From SMWN01 sp965221455 (GTDB taxonomy: Bacteria > Pseudomonadota > Gammaproteobacteria > Eutrophobiales > Eutrophobiaceae), in NCBI GenBank assembly GCA_965221455.1, contig OZ244890.1:992001-1056000 (forward strand): a stretch of DNA of 64,000 nt, given 5' to 3'. Both the position numbers and the translations under genes were made by a program. This document shows positions 34,615 to 43,542 of this stretch, piece by piece. The notes beneath the pieces are model-generated. The model was not told the origin of the DNA. It made no database searches and saw only the letters and a program-made list of their open reading frames with translations. Every line of letters starts with the position of its first letter. Position 1 is the stretch's first letter.

Positions 34615-34824
34615 TTCTCCATGCCAGGTTTGCTTCCATTACCCGCTGAGTTACTTTCTTTTCACGGATTGCAAAGAACGCTAAAAGCGGCAATAATTTT
34701 TCAAGCACATCATTTAGACCACGACGAAACAGCAAACATGAATAAGTACGAAAATATCATAAATAGTCAGAGTGGTAACTAATGACCAATATCTCACGGC
34801 TAACCAATTAACTTTTATGTCGTG

Positions 34825-35030
34825 TTATCGGTAACGTTTTACTGTTTGCAAAGATCTTTTCTTGCTTCGTCTCGCTAAACTTTGGAGGAATTCGGGTGCA
34901 GTGCCCAATGCCGACACACTTGTCCACACAGCGGGAATCCAGCTCAAAACCAACTTGGTTAATACGATACCAACGAAAGCAAAAAACAATCCCGTAAACT
35001 ACCAAAACGAGTATTTATTCCATGTTCTTC
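34825..35030 (-). pseudogene. Remnant of a small membrane protein
   Basis: One minus-strand frame reads NKYSFW, an in-frame TAG, then FTGLFFAFVGIVLTKLVLSW, IPAVWTSVSALGTAPEFLQS and a basic tail ending at 34825. It looks like a two-helix membrane protein with a nonsense codon. A competing TTG-start frame of 65 codons (34808-35005) overlaps it and cannot be excluded. The 34615-34800 part also holds frame-broken fragments. Confidence 0.4.
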
Positions 35031-35037
35031 TTTTACA

Positions 35038-35131
35038 TATAACGTTTTGCTAAGGGACAGACAAACCAGCGGTTTGGCTGTCCTGCGGAGGGTCAAAGGT
35101 CCGGGGTGTACTTGAGCAACTTGTTATATGA
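35038..35131 (-). repeat. attC-like site 19 (array B)
   Basis: Minus-strand CATATAACAAGTTGCTCAAG and closing GTCCCTTAGCAAAACGTTAT, with a long inner stem (GGACAGCCAAACCGCTGG). It is the site nearest the right end of the array. Confidence 0.85.
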
Positions 35132-35132
35132 C

Positions 35133-35419
35133 TTATTGGCACTCAAGTTCGCAACCTGTAATAGCTGAAACTGATGTAACAAAAGCCATAAGTATTTGCT
35201 CATCAGATAAATCAGAGAATATTGGAAAGTCAGTTGCATTACCCGCTGGACCCCGCCTAGATTTTCAATGCGAACTACGTTTAAGTAGCGCCCATCTTTA
35301 GCATTTGCCCAATCTTTACCCGGGTTGGACTTCCGCTGTATCCATGCCCTCTTGAATCCATTTGACGACTGTGCCCATTCTATAAATGGTTGCCCTTTAG
35401 TATCTCGTTGGATTTCCAT
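35133..35419 (-). pseudogene. Small conserved-type cassette protein with one-base frameshift
   Basis: The frame starts MEIQRDTKGQPFIEWAQSSN, GFKRAWIQRKSNPGKDWANA, VVRIENLGG. At a GGGG run the frame shifts. The neighbouring frame continues GPAGNATDFPIFSDLSDEQI, LMAFVTSVSAITGCELECQ and stops at 35133. Removing one G gives a complete protein of about 95 residues. Family unknown. It is the first cassette of array B counted from the right. Confidence 0.65.
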
Positions 35420-35436
35420 TACGATCTCCCCTTAAT

Positions 35437-35457
35437 CACATAACGACTTGTTATGTG
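35437..35457. repeat. 21-base palindrome, possible collapsed attC
   Basis: CACATAAC-GACTT-GTTATGTG has perfect 8-base arms. It carries both attC core sequences (TAACAAG and CGTTATG on the minus strand) but none of the spacer. It sits where the boundary upstream of the first cassette is expected. It could instead be a short hairpin terminator or promoter element. Confidence 0.5.
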
Positions 35458-35671
35458 TTTTTTACGATATTGTGCATTACATTCTAATACCGGTTAGATA
35501 CCTTAAATAAGGCCAAACATTCCCGTATTGATGAGTAGATTCAAAACTTTTTTCACAGTAAGCGCAGCTTCCTGATTTACAAAAAGAAAGGATCTACTAC
35601 ATGTGAAGAGCCAAGAAAATATGGTCGCATTGATTCCCAAGCTTCACCTACTGCTATCCATTCCCAACACG

Positions 35672-35791
35672 GGACTTCTTGTTTCAATAAAATATATGTT
35701 TGATTCATTATGGTGATTCTATATACAGAGTGTCCACTTGGCTATTTTCAATATATAAATTCGAGGTGCCCCATCGTTTTACAGGTCAAGC
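35672..35791 (-). repeat. Array leader repeat, copy 3 (head of array B)
   Basis: On the minus strand: TATATAGAATCACCATAATG, AATCAAACATATATTTTATT, GAAACAAGAAG. The outer part (plus strand CCACTTGGCTATTTTCAATA to ACAGGTCAAG) is shared with copy 2. It lies 250 bases upstream of the first array B cassette and 340 bases from sthA. Confidence 0.75.
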
Positions 35792-36135
35792 AAAAAAACT
35801 AATTAACATGGATAGTTCAATTAGATACACACTGCTATAAAATTACTAATATCAAGACACTTTTACATGATTGGTTTGCAAGAAGGCAACAACGGAGAGT
35901 GAAAAACCACGAACAATCACTTAACCAGACTGAACGAGCGTGGGCATGGCGTGAAAACCCCACCGGATAATTTTCAGATCAAGTGGCTGTCCTCCCCGCT
36001 TAATCATATCACTCGCATCACAAAAGCAAATTAATGTAATTCATTCAGTGTAATCTGGCGAGTTTCTTTCAATTTGTGCATCGTTTCCAGACAACGCAAG
36101 ATACTCGCCTGCGCGGCAATGAGGAATAGCTCTCA
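35792..36135. other. 344-base junction between array B and sthA
   Basis: No integrase fragment, attC or RNA gene was seen. Near 36033-36123 a short minus-strand frame (ASILRCLETMHKLKETRQIT) follows the sthA stop and could be a gene remnant. Confidence 0.4.
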
Positions 36136-37527
36136 CTAATCCTTTGGAAATCTGTTATAGGCATCCAGGGCCGCGACTTTATAAGCCTCGGCCAGGGTAG
36201 GATAATTGAACACTGTCGTCACAAAATAATCCAGCGTCCCCTCCAGTACCAGCACTGCCTGCCCGATATGAATCAGCTCCGTCGCGCCTTCACCGACAAT
36301 ATGTACGCCGATTAGCTTTCTGTTTTCCAAATTGAACAACATTTTCAAAACACCTTCACGCAAGCCGAGTATCTGTCCGCGGGCGATCTCACGAAAACGC
36401 GCAGTGCCCGTTTCATAAGGAATATCTTTTTCTCTCGCTTCCTGTTCAGTCATGCCGACCATACTCATTTCAGGCACCGCGTAGATACCGATGGGAAAGA
36501 ATTCCACATTACTCACTGCTGCCGCACCAAAAGCATGACAGGCAGCATACCTACCCTGTTCCATTGAGGTGGATGCCAAACTCGGAAAGCCGATTACGTC
36601 ACCTGCGGCGTAAATATGATCAACTTTTGTCTGATAATGTTCATTCACGATTAAACGTCCGCGCTCATCTGCACTCAGCCCTGCGTTTTCAACTTTTAGC
36701 GCGTCGGTGCTGCCTCGCCTGCCTGCCGCAAACAAGACCATATCGGCACGCACTTCTTTACCGCTTTTTAATTTTACTTTTATCTGATTTCTATCGTCGC
36801 GCTCAACAGACATCACGGTTTCACCCAGACGGATGGTCATGTTTCGATCACGCATGTTGTGCATAAACTCGTCAACGATTTCATCATCAAGAAAATCCAT
36901 CATCTTTTCACGACCATCAAGCAAGGTGATTTGGATATCCAGAGCACTGAATATTGAGGCATACTCTGCACCAATAACACCCGCACCGACAACAACCATG
37001 CTATGAGGCAATTCTTTTAATTTCAGAATATCATCGCTATCCAGTACCACGTTTTCATCAAAAGGAATATGCGGCGGATGGACGGGCGTCGTCCCGGTGG
37101 CGATCACTATTTTTTCCGCCCTGATCTCCCTCGTCTCCCCATTATCTGTTGCGATTAGAAGAGTATGGGGATCAGTAAAGGAAGCCGCGCCGCCGATAAC
37201 ATCAACGTAGTTGCGAAATAATTGATGTTGTAGTGTTTCAACCTGGCCCCTGATTGTTTGATCCAGTCTTTGGGTTAGGTCTTCAGCGGTAATATATTGT
37301 TTGACCCGGTAACTGCGACCATAAAATCCGCGCTGCCGCCAGCCACTCAGATAAAGCACGGCTTCCCTTAAGGTCTTGCTGGGAATCGTTCCCGTATGCA
37401 AGGAAACGCCACCGATGAGAAAGTTTTTATCGACAATTGCGGCTTTCTTACCCAGCTTGGCCGCTTGAATTGAAGCGCGTTGGCCTGCCGGACCACTGCC
37501 AATCACCAACAAATCATAATTTTCCAA
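36136..37527 (-). CDS. sthA: Soluble pyridine nucleotide transhydrogenase
   Basis: 463 residues from TTG 37527, which has a good ribosome site (GGTGGAGAGCAC) and gives the family length; an ATG at 37575 adds 16 unrelated residues. Flavoprotein motifs: FAD site VIGSGPAGQRASIQAAKLGK, GTIPSKTLREA with the redox cysteines absent as normal for SthA, NAD site VVGAGVIGAEYASIFSALDI, second FAD site IYAAGDVIGFPSLAS. The dimerisation domain ends the protein. It balances NADH and NADPH in the cytoplasm. Confidence 0.93.
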   Translation of the reverse strand: MENYDLLVIGSGPAGQRASIQAAKLGKKAAIVDKNFLIGGVSLHTGTIPSKTLREAVLYLSGWRQRGFYGRSYRVKQYITAEDLTQRLDQTIRGQVETLQHQLFRNYVDVIGGAASFTDPHTLLIATDNGETREIRAEKIVIATGTTPVHPPHIPFDENVVLDSDDILKLKELPHSMVVVGAGVIGAEYASIFSALDIQITLLDGREKMMDFLDDEIVDEFMHNMRDRNMTIRLGETVMSVERDDRNQIKVKLKSGKEVRADMVLFAAGRRGSTDALKVENAGLSADERGRLIVNEHYQTKVDHIYAAGDVIGFPSLASTSMEQGRYAACHAFGAAAVSNVEFFPIGIYAVPEMSMVGMTEQEAREKDIPYETGTARFREIARGQILGLREGVLKMLFNLENRKLIGVHIVGEGATELIHIGQAVLVLEGTLDYFVTTVFNYPTLAEAYKVAALDAYNRFPKD

Positions 37528-37690
37528 TAGTGCTCTCCACCTGAACAATGCGTCAGAATATCTTTTTGCGATCAATGTATCAGAATCTGATTGGAATTCG
37601 AATCATCGGGACAGTATTATGAATCCATTCTTGACCATCTGTTCAAGATTTTGGTTCAACAGCATTATTAAGGATATAGTGATCGCATTT

Positions 37691-38644
37691 ATGAATACTG
37701 CACATATTGACAATCAGATCAATAACACCAGGGACAAGCTGGATAAGGTTTTTAAAGAAATAAGTCGTGTTATTCTCGGCAAGGAGGAAGCCATACGCTT
37801 ATCGCTCGCCTGTCTACTGGCTCGTGGTCACTTACTGATTGAGGATTTACCGGGTGTCGGTAAGACTACGCTTTCCCACACACTCGCCAGTGTTCTAGGA
37901 CTGGACTACCAGCGTATCCAGTTCACCAGTGATCTTTTACCCGCTGATATTCTGGGGATTTCCATATATGATCGTAATTCCAGCACTTTTAGTTTTCACC
38001 CCGGTCCTGTCTTTAACCAGTTAATCCTCGCTGATGAGGTGAATCGTGCAACACCCAGGGCGCAAAGCGCCTTGCTTGAAGCTATGGAGGAAAATCAGGT
38101 TACCGTGGAAGGCAAGACGCGTGCCTTAACTGAGCCGTTTTTTGTTATCGCCACCCAGAATCCTTCACACCAGGTGGGTACGTTTCCGTTACCGGAATCA
38201 CAACTGGATCGATTCACCATGCGTATAACATTAGGTTATCCGGACAACACGGCCGAACGAGAATTACTACAGGGCAGTGATCGGCGTGCGCTACTCAAGA
38301 ACATGACGCCTGTCATTGGTTCTGAAACAATATTACAGGCACAACAACAAGCAGAGAGTATTCACGTTGCTGGTGCGTTGCTGGATTATTTGCAGAACTT
38401 ACTGGACTACAGTCGTCGCAGTCCTGATTATATTAATGGACTTTCTCCTCGATCAGGTCTCGCGATACTTCGATGTGCCAAAGCCTGGGCATTAATGCAC
38501 GGGCGTCCTCAGGTCTTGCCCGAAGACATACAACAAGTATTGCCAAGCGTCGTTGCTCACCGCTTAAACAAGGTTCAGGACGGTTCTCGGACAGACCCGC
38601 AAGACAGTGCAACTCACTTAATCGAACAAGTTCCCATCCCCTGA
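37691..38644 (+). CDS. MoxR-family AAA+ ATPase
   Basis: 317 residues from ATG 37691; an upstream ATG at 37619 adds 24 hydrophobic residues of no family match. Walker A is IEDLPGVGKTTLSHTLA, Walker B is LILADEVNRATPRAQ, sensor 1 is FFVIATQNP. It is a chaperone-like ATPase that acts with the DUF58 and transglutaminase-domain proteins encoded next. Its stop overlaps the next start (TGATG), so the three form an operon. Confidence 0.93.
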   Translation: MNTAHIDNQINNTRDKLDKVFKEISRVILGKEEAIRLSLACLLARGHLLIEDLPGVGKTTLSHTLASVLGLDYQRIQFTSDLLPADILGISIYDRNSSTFSFHPGPVFNQLILADEVNRATPRAQSALLEAMEENQVTVEGKTRALTEPFFVIATQNPSHQVGTFPLPESQLDRFTMRITLGYPDNTAERELLQGSDRRALLKNMTPVIGSETILQAQQQAESIHVAGALLDYLQNLLDYSRRSPDYINGLSPRSGLAILRCAKAWALMHGRPQVLPEDIQQVLPSVVAHRLNKVQDGSRTDPQDSATHLIEQVPIP

Positions 38645-39642
38645 TGTCTGAAACGATTGTTCTTGAGCAATTTCCTTTTTCTGCGCATCGAACAACGGCG
38701 GATAACAGGGAAGTCATAAAACAACGGGTTTACATCATGCCTACACGGCACGGCGCGATTTTTGGGTGTCTGCTAATTGCAATGCTCCTGGGTGCGATTA
38801 ATTACAATAACAGCATGGCGTACATCCTTACTTTCCTGCTTGGTGCCTTATTTCTTGTCACCCTATTACATACTTGTAAAAACCTTGCCGGACTGTTAAT
38901 AAATCAAACACCTGCCGCGCCTGTTTTTTCCGGAGAACCGGCAAACTTTCCATTAGTTTTGGATAACAGAAACAGTCATCTTCGAATCTCTATTTCTTTT
39001 ATTAAATCTGCGAAAAAATGGCAGGACATTCTAAAATCAACCAAACATGAAACACCGCTGGCAACTTGCGATGTTGATGCTGATAGTTTTGATCGTGTTG
39101 AACTGTCCTTTAAGACCAGGCAACGAGGGCATTTTTATGCCGGACGTATCAAGGTTTTCACGACATTTCCTTTAGGGTTATTCAAAGCCTGGTCATATCT
39201 CGAAACAAAACAACCCTGTCTGGTTTATCCCAAACCTGAGGGACACAAAACATTGCCGGCATTTAAGTTAACAGAGGCCAACGGCGTTCAGGGAAATACG
39301 ACAGGGGTAGACGATTTTATAGGTTTCCGAAACTATCATCCTGGTGATTCGATCAAGGACATTTCATGGAAAGCCTATGCTCAGCAAAAAGGTTTATTCA
39401 TCAAAAAATTTAGCGGTTCCGGTGCAGATAAACTGCATCTGGACTGGAATGATGTTGCACACCTGACGGATATCGAAGCACGACTCTCGCAGTTGTGTCG
39501 CTGGATCATTGAGGCTGAAGCGCAGTCTTTTCAGTATAGCCTTGAGATCCCTGAAATTTACATTGATGCGGGCAATGGCGCGAAACATTTACATAACTGT
39601 TTATCTTCACTGGCGACATTCGGCCTGAACGATGCAGCCTGA
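38644..39642 (+). CDS. DUF58-domain membrane protein
   Basis: 332 residues from ATG 38644. Two membrane helices lie near residues 35-75 (GAIFGCLLIAMLLGAINYNN, AYILTFLLGALFLVTLL). The DUF58 signature is DDFIGFRNYHPGDSIKDISW followed by KAYAQQKGLFIKKFSG. Companion of MoxR, function in cell-envelope or protein assembly unknown. It overlaps the next gene by 11 bases. Confidence 0.9.
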   Translation: MSETIVLEQFPFSAHRTTADNREVIKQRVYIMPTRHGAIFGCLLIAMLLGAINYNNSMAYILTFLLGALFLVTLLHTCKNLAGLLINQTPAAPVFSGEPANFPLVLDNRNSHLRISISFIKSAKKWQDILKSTKHETPLATCDVDADSFDRVELSFKTRQRGHFYAGRIKVFTTFPLGLFKAWSYLETKQPCLVYPKPEGHKTLPAFKLTEANGVQGNTTGVDDFIGFRNYHPGDSIKDISWKAYAQQKGLFIKKFSGSGADKLHLDWNDVAHLTDIEARLSQLCRWIIEAEAQSFQYSLEIPEIYIDAGNGAKHLHNCLSSLATFGLNDAA

Positions 39643-41641
39643 AATACTCGCCCGCAAAATGAACCCTCGTCAGATAAAGAATAACATTCCCATTCACAGC
39701 CTTTATTGGTTAGGTGGGGGCTTGGTACTGTCTGCGCTGCCTCACAGTCAAAGAATTCCTCTCTGGATCATGCCGTTATTCCTTGTACTTTGTATATGTA
39801 AACTTTATGCAATTACGCAAGCTGATGTTGACCGCAAATATAAATTTATTTCCAGGGTTGGTTTATCGACTTTGATGATTATTGGAATATTGGGTATCTA
39901 TTTTAACTTTGGCACTATCGTCGGCCGTGATGCAGGAGTTGCATTACTTGTCATGTTGGCAGGATTTAAAATCTGTGAGATTAATCAAGAACGAGACTTT
40001 TATGTCGCCTGCTTTCTCGGTTATTTCGTGATAGTGACAAACTTTCTTTATACACAAAGTATCGGTACTGCTGTGTATATGGCTTGCACTGTATTGGTCA
40101 TGACAATCAGTCTGGTTTCGTTTAATGATGTGCAGAAGAAATTACCAAATAAAACCTTGGGGAAAGTTGCCGCATCATTACTATTGCAGTCTGTTCCGAT
40201 TATGCTTATTTTGTTCTTTTTGTTTCCGCGAATACCGGGCCCGCTCTGGGGCATGCCGGGTGACGCACATGCAGGTTTAACCGGGGTCGGGGATGAAATG
40301 TCGCCCGGCAGTATCAGTCAACTGATACAAAGCAATCAGGTTGCCTTCCGTGTCGACTTTAAAAGCGAGCCGCCTGAACAGTCACAATTCTATTGGCGCG
40401 GTCCGGTACTTCGACATACTGACGGCTTAAGCTGGACCAGAGGCAAATCTGAATATCAATATAATAACTCACTGGAAGCAGTATCGGATAGTCCTGTCAC
40501 TTATACCATCACCCTGGAGCCGCATAATAAAAAATGGCTGTATGCGCTCGAAATGCCAGGGAGTAAGACCAGCCAAAGCAGAATGACATCTGATTTTCAG
40601 TTGTTAACTGAAAATCCGGTGACAAGAAGAGTTCGTTACGATATGACATCCTATCCGGATTATAAAATCTCAAAGTTAAACAATGATGAGCGACAGGCTT
40701 CCTTACAACTGCCTCGGCAATACCATAGTCGGACAAAAGCCCTGATGCGTCAATGGTTGGAAGAAGGACTGTCAGAAAATCAAATCATTGATCGTGCCCT
40801 GAAGTTATTTAATGAGGACGAGTTTTATTACACCCTAAATCCACCTCTACTGGAAAATGATCGTGTCGATGAATTCCTCTTTGATGAAAAACAAGGTTTT
40901 TGTGAGCATTACGCCAATGCTTTCGTCGTCATGATGAGGGCGGCAGAAATTCCTGCACGCATCGTACTTGGCTATCAGGGCGGTGAACATAATCCTGTTG
41001 GAAATTATTTTATTATTCGTCAACGTAGTGCGCATGCGTGGACAGAGGTCTGGAAAGAGAAACAAGGTTGGACGCGTGTTGATCCAACGGCGGCAGTCTC
41101 GCCGCTGCGCATCATTGAAGGTATTGAAAGCGCACTACCCTCGGAAACATTGGACATACCAGCGATCCTTGGCCGGAATAGCCTGGTCAAAAATTTATGG
41201 AAACGTTTAGGTTTTCGTTGGGATGCTATTAATAACCAATGGAATCAATGGGTCATAAGCTATGGATCAGAACGACAAAAAGAATTTTTAAGCCAATTTG
41301 GCCTGGGTAACATAAACTGGAGTGGCATGATTTTCCTTATCATGGCATTTGTCGGACTAGTCCTTGTTTATCTTACATTTACATTTTTAAGATTCACACC
41401 TGAAGAAAAAGAGCCAGCTAAATTTTTATATGATCAATTTCGCAAGAAATTATCACGCTCCGGCATTAATTATCCAGCACATGAGGGACCAGTGAATTTC
41501 GCGAAACGTGCTTCATTAAAAAGAAGTGATCTGGCACCGCAAATAAAAATTATTACAAACATGTATATTGCAATCAGATATGCTTCTGATGAGTCACTGC
41601 TGGATTCACTACGAAAAAATATCAAGGTATTCAAAACGTAA
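39632..41641 (+). CDS. TgpA-like transglutaminase membrane protein
   Basis: 669 residues. Five to six N-terminal membrane helices (residues about 20-200, DUF3488) precede a periplasmic transglutaminase-like domain with GFCEHYANAFVVMMRAAEIP (Cys), SAHAWTEVW (His) and VDPTAA (Asp). One more membrane helix is at about 562-586 and a short cytoplasmic tail follows. In Pseudomonas TgpA is a periplasmic transglutaminase. Third gene of the MoxR-DUF58 operon. Confidence 0.92.
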   Translation: MQPEILARKMNPRQIKNNIPIHSLYWLGGGLVLSALPHSQRIPLWIMPLFLVLCICKLYAITQADVDRKYKFISRVGLSTLMIIGILGIYFNFGTIVGRDAGVALLVMLAGFKICEINQERDFYVACFLGYFVIVTNFLYTQSIGTAVYMACTVLVMTISLVSFNDVQKKLPNKTLGKVAASLLLQSVPIMLILFFLFPRIPGPLWGMPGDAHAGLTGVGDEMSPGSISQLIQSNQVAFRVDFKSEPPEQSQFYWRGPVLRHTDGLSWTRGKSEYQYNNSLEAVSDSPVTYTITLEPHNKKWLYALEMPGSKTSQSRMTSDFQLLTENPVTRRVRYDMTSYPDYKISKLNNDERQASLQLPRQYHSRTKALMRQWLEEGLSENQIIDRALKLFNEDEFYYTLNPPLLENDRVDEFLFDEKQGFCEHYANAFVVMMRAAEIPARIVLGYQGGEHNPVGNYFIIRQRSAHAWTEVWKEKQGWTRVDPTAAVSPLRIIEGIESALPSETLDIPAILGRNSLVKNLWKRLGFRWDAINNQWNQWVISYGSERQKEFLSQFGLGNINWSGMIFLIMAFVGLVLVYLTFTFLRFTPEEKEPAKFLYDQFRKKLSRSGINYPAHEGPVNFAKRASLKRSDLAPQIKIITNMYIAIRYASDESLLDSLRKNIKVFKT

Positions 41642-41672
41642 TTATTTTTTAAATAAGATGTAATCTTTTATT

Positions 41673-43415
41673 TCACACAACAAACTGTAACTTATATAAG
41701 CGTGCATAAACGCTGTTCTGTTTGATCAATTCAGCATGTGTACCAGTTTCAACAATTGTACCGTTATCAATCACAATGATACGATCCGCGTTTTCGATGG
41801 TTGACAGTCGATGAGCGATGATCACACTCGTTCTGCCTGCCCTTGCTTCCTCCAGTGCCAGCTTGATTTGCCGTTCCGAGTGCGTGTCCAGTGATGAGGT
41901 TGCCTCATCCATAATCAGAATAGGTGCATCTTTTAACAAGGCCCGCGCAATCGCAATTCTCTGTCGTTGTCCGCCAGATAACTTCAATCCTTTTTCTCCA
42001 ACCATAGTATTAAATCCATCTTCGAAATCTTCGATGAATTCGAGGGCATGGGCCGATCTTGCAGCCGCAATAATTAACATATCGCTACTGCCATTCAAAC
42101 TACCATACGCAATGTTGTTCCTGATAGTATCGTTAAACATCTCCACATCCTGGCTGACCAGGGCAATGTTTTGACGCAATGACTGTAATGAAATATCTTT
42201 AACGTCTTTTCCGTCCAGCAATATTTTTCCTTCTGTCACTGCGTAAAATATTGGTATAAGGTTTGCCATGGTCGACTTACCACTACCGGAGGATCCTACT
42301 AATGCAATCGTCTCTCCAGGCTTTACATGTATGGAAACATTATTTAATACTTCCTGAACACTCTCGCCATAACTGAAACTGACATTGCAGAATTCAATTT
42401 CACCCTTTGCCCTCTCAAGTATTTGTTTATCTGTATCTGCTTCTATAGCATGATCGAGCATGACAAAAACACTTTCGCATGCAGCAAGACCTTTTTGTAG
42501 ACATTCATTGACTTTGACCAAACGTTTAAGCGGAGTGAGCAGCATAGCCATCGCTGTGAAAAAAGAGGTGAATTCCCCCACGCTGATTTTGCCGACAACG
42601 CTATTCTGAATAGCGATATGAATAATGACAGCCAAAGCAATCGCCGTAATGATCTGAATCAGCGGACTGCTCGCAACAGTAACCATGGCGAACTTCATTG
42701 AATACTTGCGGTTCGCATTGGCAACCTCATTAAAACGTTTTGTTTCCTGTTCCTTGCCGTCATATAGCTTGACTAATTTATGTCCGCTAATGCACTCACC
42801 CAAAATATAATTGATATCCACCATAGAATCCTGAACCTTATAGCTCATTTTTCTAATGCGTTTGCGGATTACTAAGACTACAATGGTAGTAAGAGGCGCA
42901 CTTATCATTGCGACTAATGTCAGTTTCCAGTCGAGATAAAACATCCATGCCAAAAGACCAATGACTGCAAAAGAATCACGTACCAAAGTTGTGAGTGCAT
43001 TGGTCGCTGCCTCTTTTATCTGCATGACGTCGTAGGTAAATTTTGACAACAGACTGCCTGAAGAATGTTCATCGTAGTAATCGCTCGGTAGAGACAACAT
43101 CCTGGCGAACATTTCCTGTCTTAGATCCATAACCACCTTGTTTGAGACCCAATGTAGAGCGACACCACTGGCATAAGAAGCGAAACCTCTGATGGTAAAT
43201 AAAACCACGAGTAGAAGAGGTATCCATTTTATTGTCGCTGGATCTTTTTCAACAAAAGCACCATCCAAGATGGGCTGCATCAGGGCAGCGAGAGCAGGAT
43301 CAGATGCCGCGAAAACCAACATACTGATGATTGCTATCATGAAAGTACGCCAATAAGGCACAACATACCGCAACAGTCGCTTGTATAAACGTATATCGCT
43401 AACGTTTGTTGACAT
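41673..43415 (-). CDS. msbA: Lipid A export ABC transporter MsbA
   Basis: 580 residues from ATG 43415 (MSTNVSDIRLYKRLLRYVVP), typical MsbA length. Six membrane helices are followed by an ATPase domain with Walker A LVGSSGSGKSTMANL, signature LSGGQRQRIAIARALL, Walker B PILIMDEATSSLD and H-loop IIAHRLST. It flips lipid A-core across the inner membrane as a homodimer. Convergent with tgpA-like, divergent from prk. Confidence 0.95.
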   Translation of the reverse strand: MSTNVSDIRLYKRLLRYVVPYWRTFMIAIISMLVFAASDPALAALMQPILDGAFVEKDPATIKWIPLLLVVLFTIRGFASYASGVALHWVSNKVVMDLRQEMFARMLSLPSDYYDEHSSGSLLSKFTYDVMQIKEAATNALTTLVRDSFAVIGLLAWMFYLDWKLTLVAMISAPLTTIVVLVIRKRIRKMSYKVQDSMVDINYILGECISGHKLVKLYDGKEQETKRFNEVANANRKYSMKFAMVTVASSPLIQIITAIALAVIIHIAIQNSVVGKISVGEFTSFFTAMAMLLTPLKRLVKVNECLQKGLAACESVFVMLDHAIEADTDKQILERAKGEIEFCNVSFSYGESVQEVLNNVSIHVKPGETIALVGSSGSGKSTMANLIPIFYAVTEGKILLDGKDVKDISLQSLRQNIALVSQDVEMFNDTIRNNIAYGSLNGSSDMLIIAAARSAHALEFIEDFEDGFNTMVGEKGLKLSGGQRQRIAIARALLKDAPILIMDEATSSLDTHSERQIKLALEEARAGRTSVIIAHRLSTIENADRIIVIDNGTIVETGTHAELIKQNSVYARLYKLQFVV

Positions 43416-43542
43416 TAATATTTTTCCTGAAAATCCACTACCATAAATCGTTCTTCCGTATTTGCCGAAAACGTAATACAACTTGATGTTCGAACTACAA
43501 TCACGTAATAAATAACCACGCCATAGGTGAAATATATAACAA

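Noticed and set aside
22427..35131. Frameshifts as sequencing errors throughout
   Set aside because: Core genes on both sides and large cassette genes are open; errors would be spread evenly. Still only reads can settle single sites.
21146..35457. CRISPR array, because of regularly spaced sequences
   Set aside because: The repeated parts are variable attC folds separated by genes of unequal length; no short direct repeats with unique spacers.
3694..35457. Prophage or transposon island
   Set aside because: No capsid, terminase, portal or transposase gene and no insertion-sequence ends were recognised; the attC pattern explains the mosaic better.
35420..36135. Integron integrase or its remnant at the array B head
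   Set aside because: Neither strand shows the tyrosine-recombinase boxes or the IntI-specific patch; only a short uninformative frame near 36033-36123 was seen.
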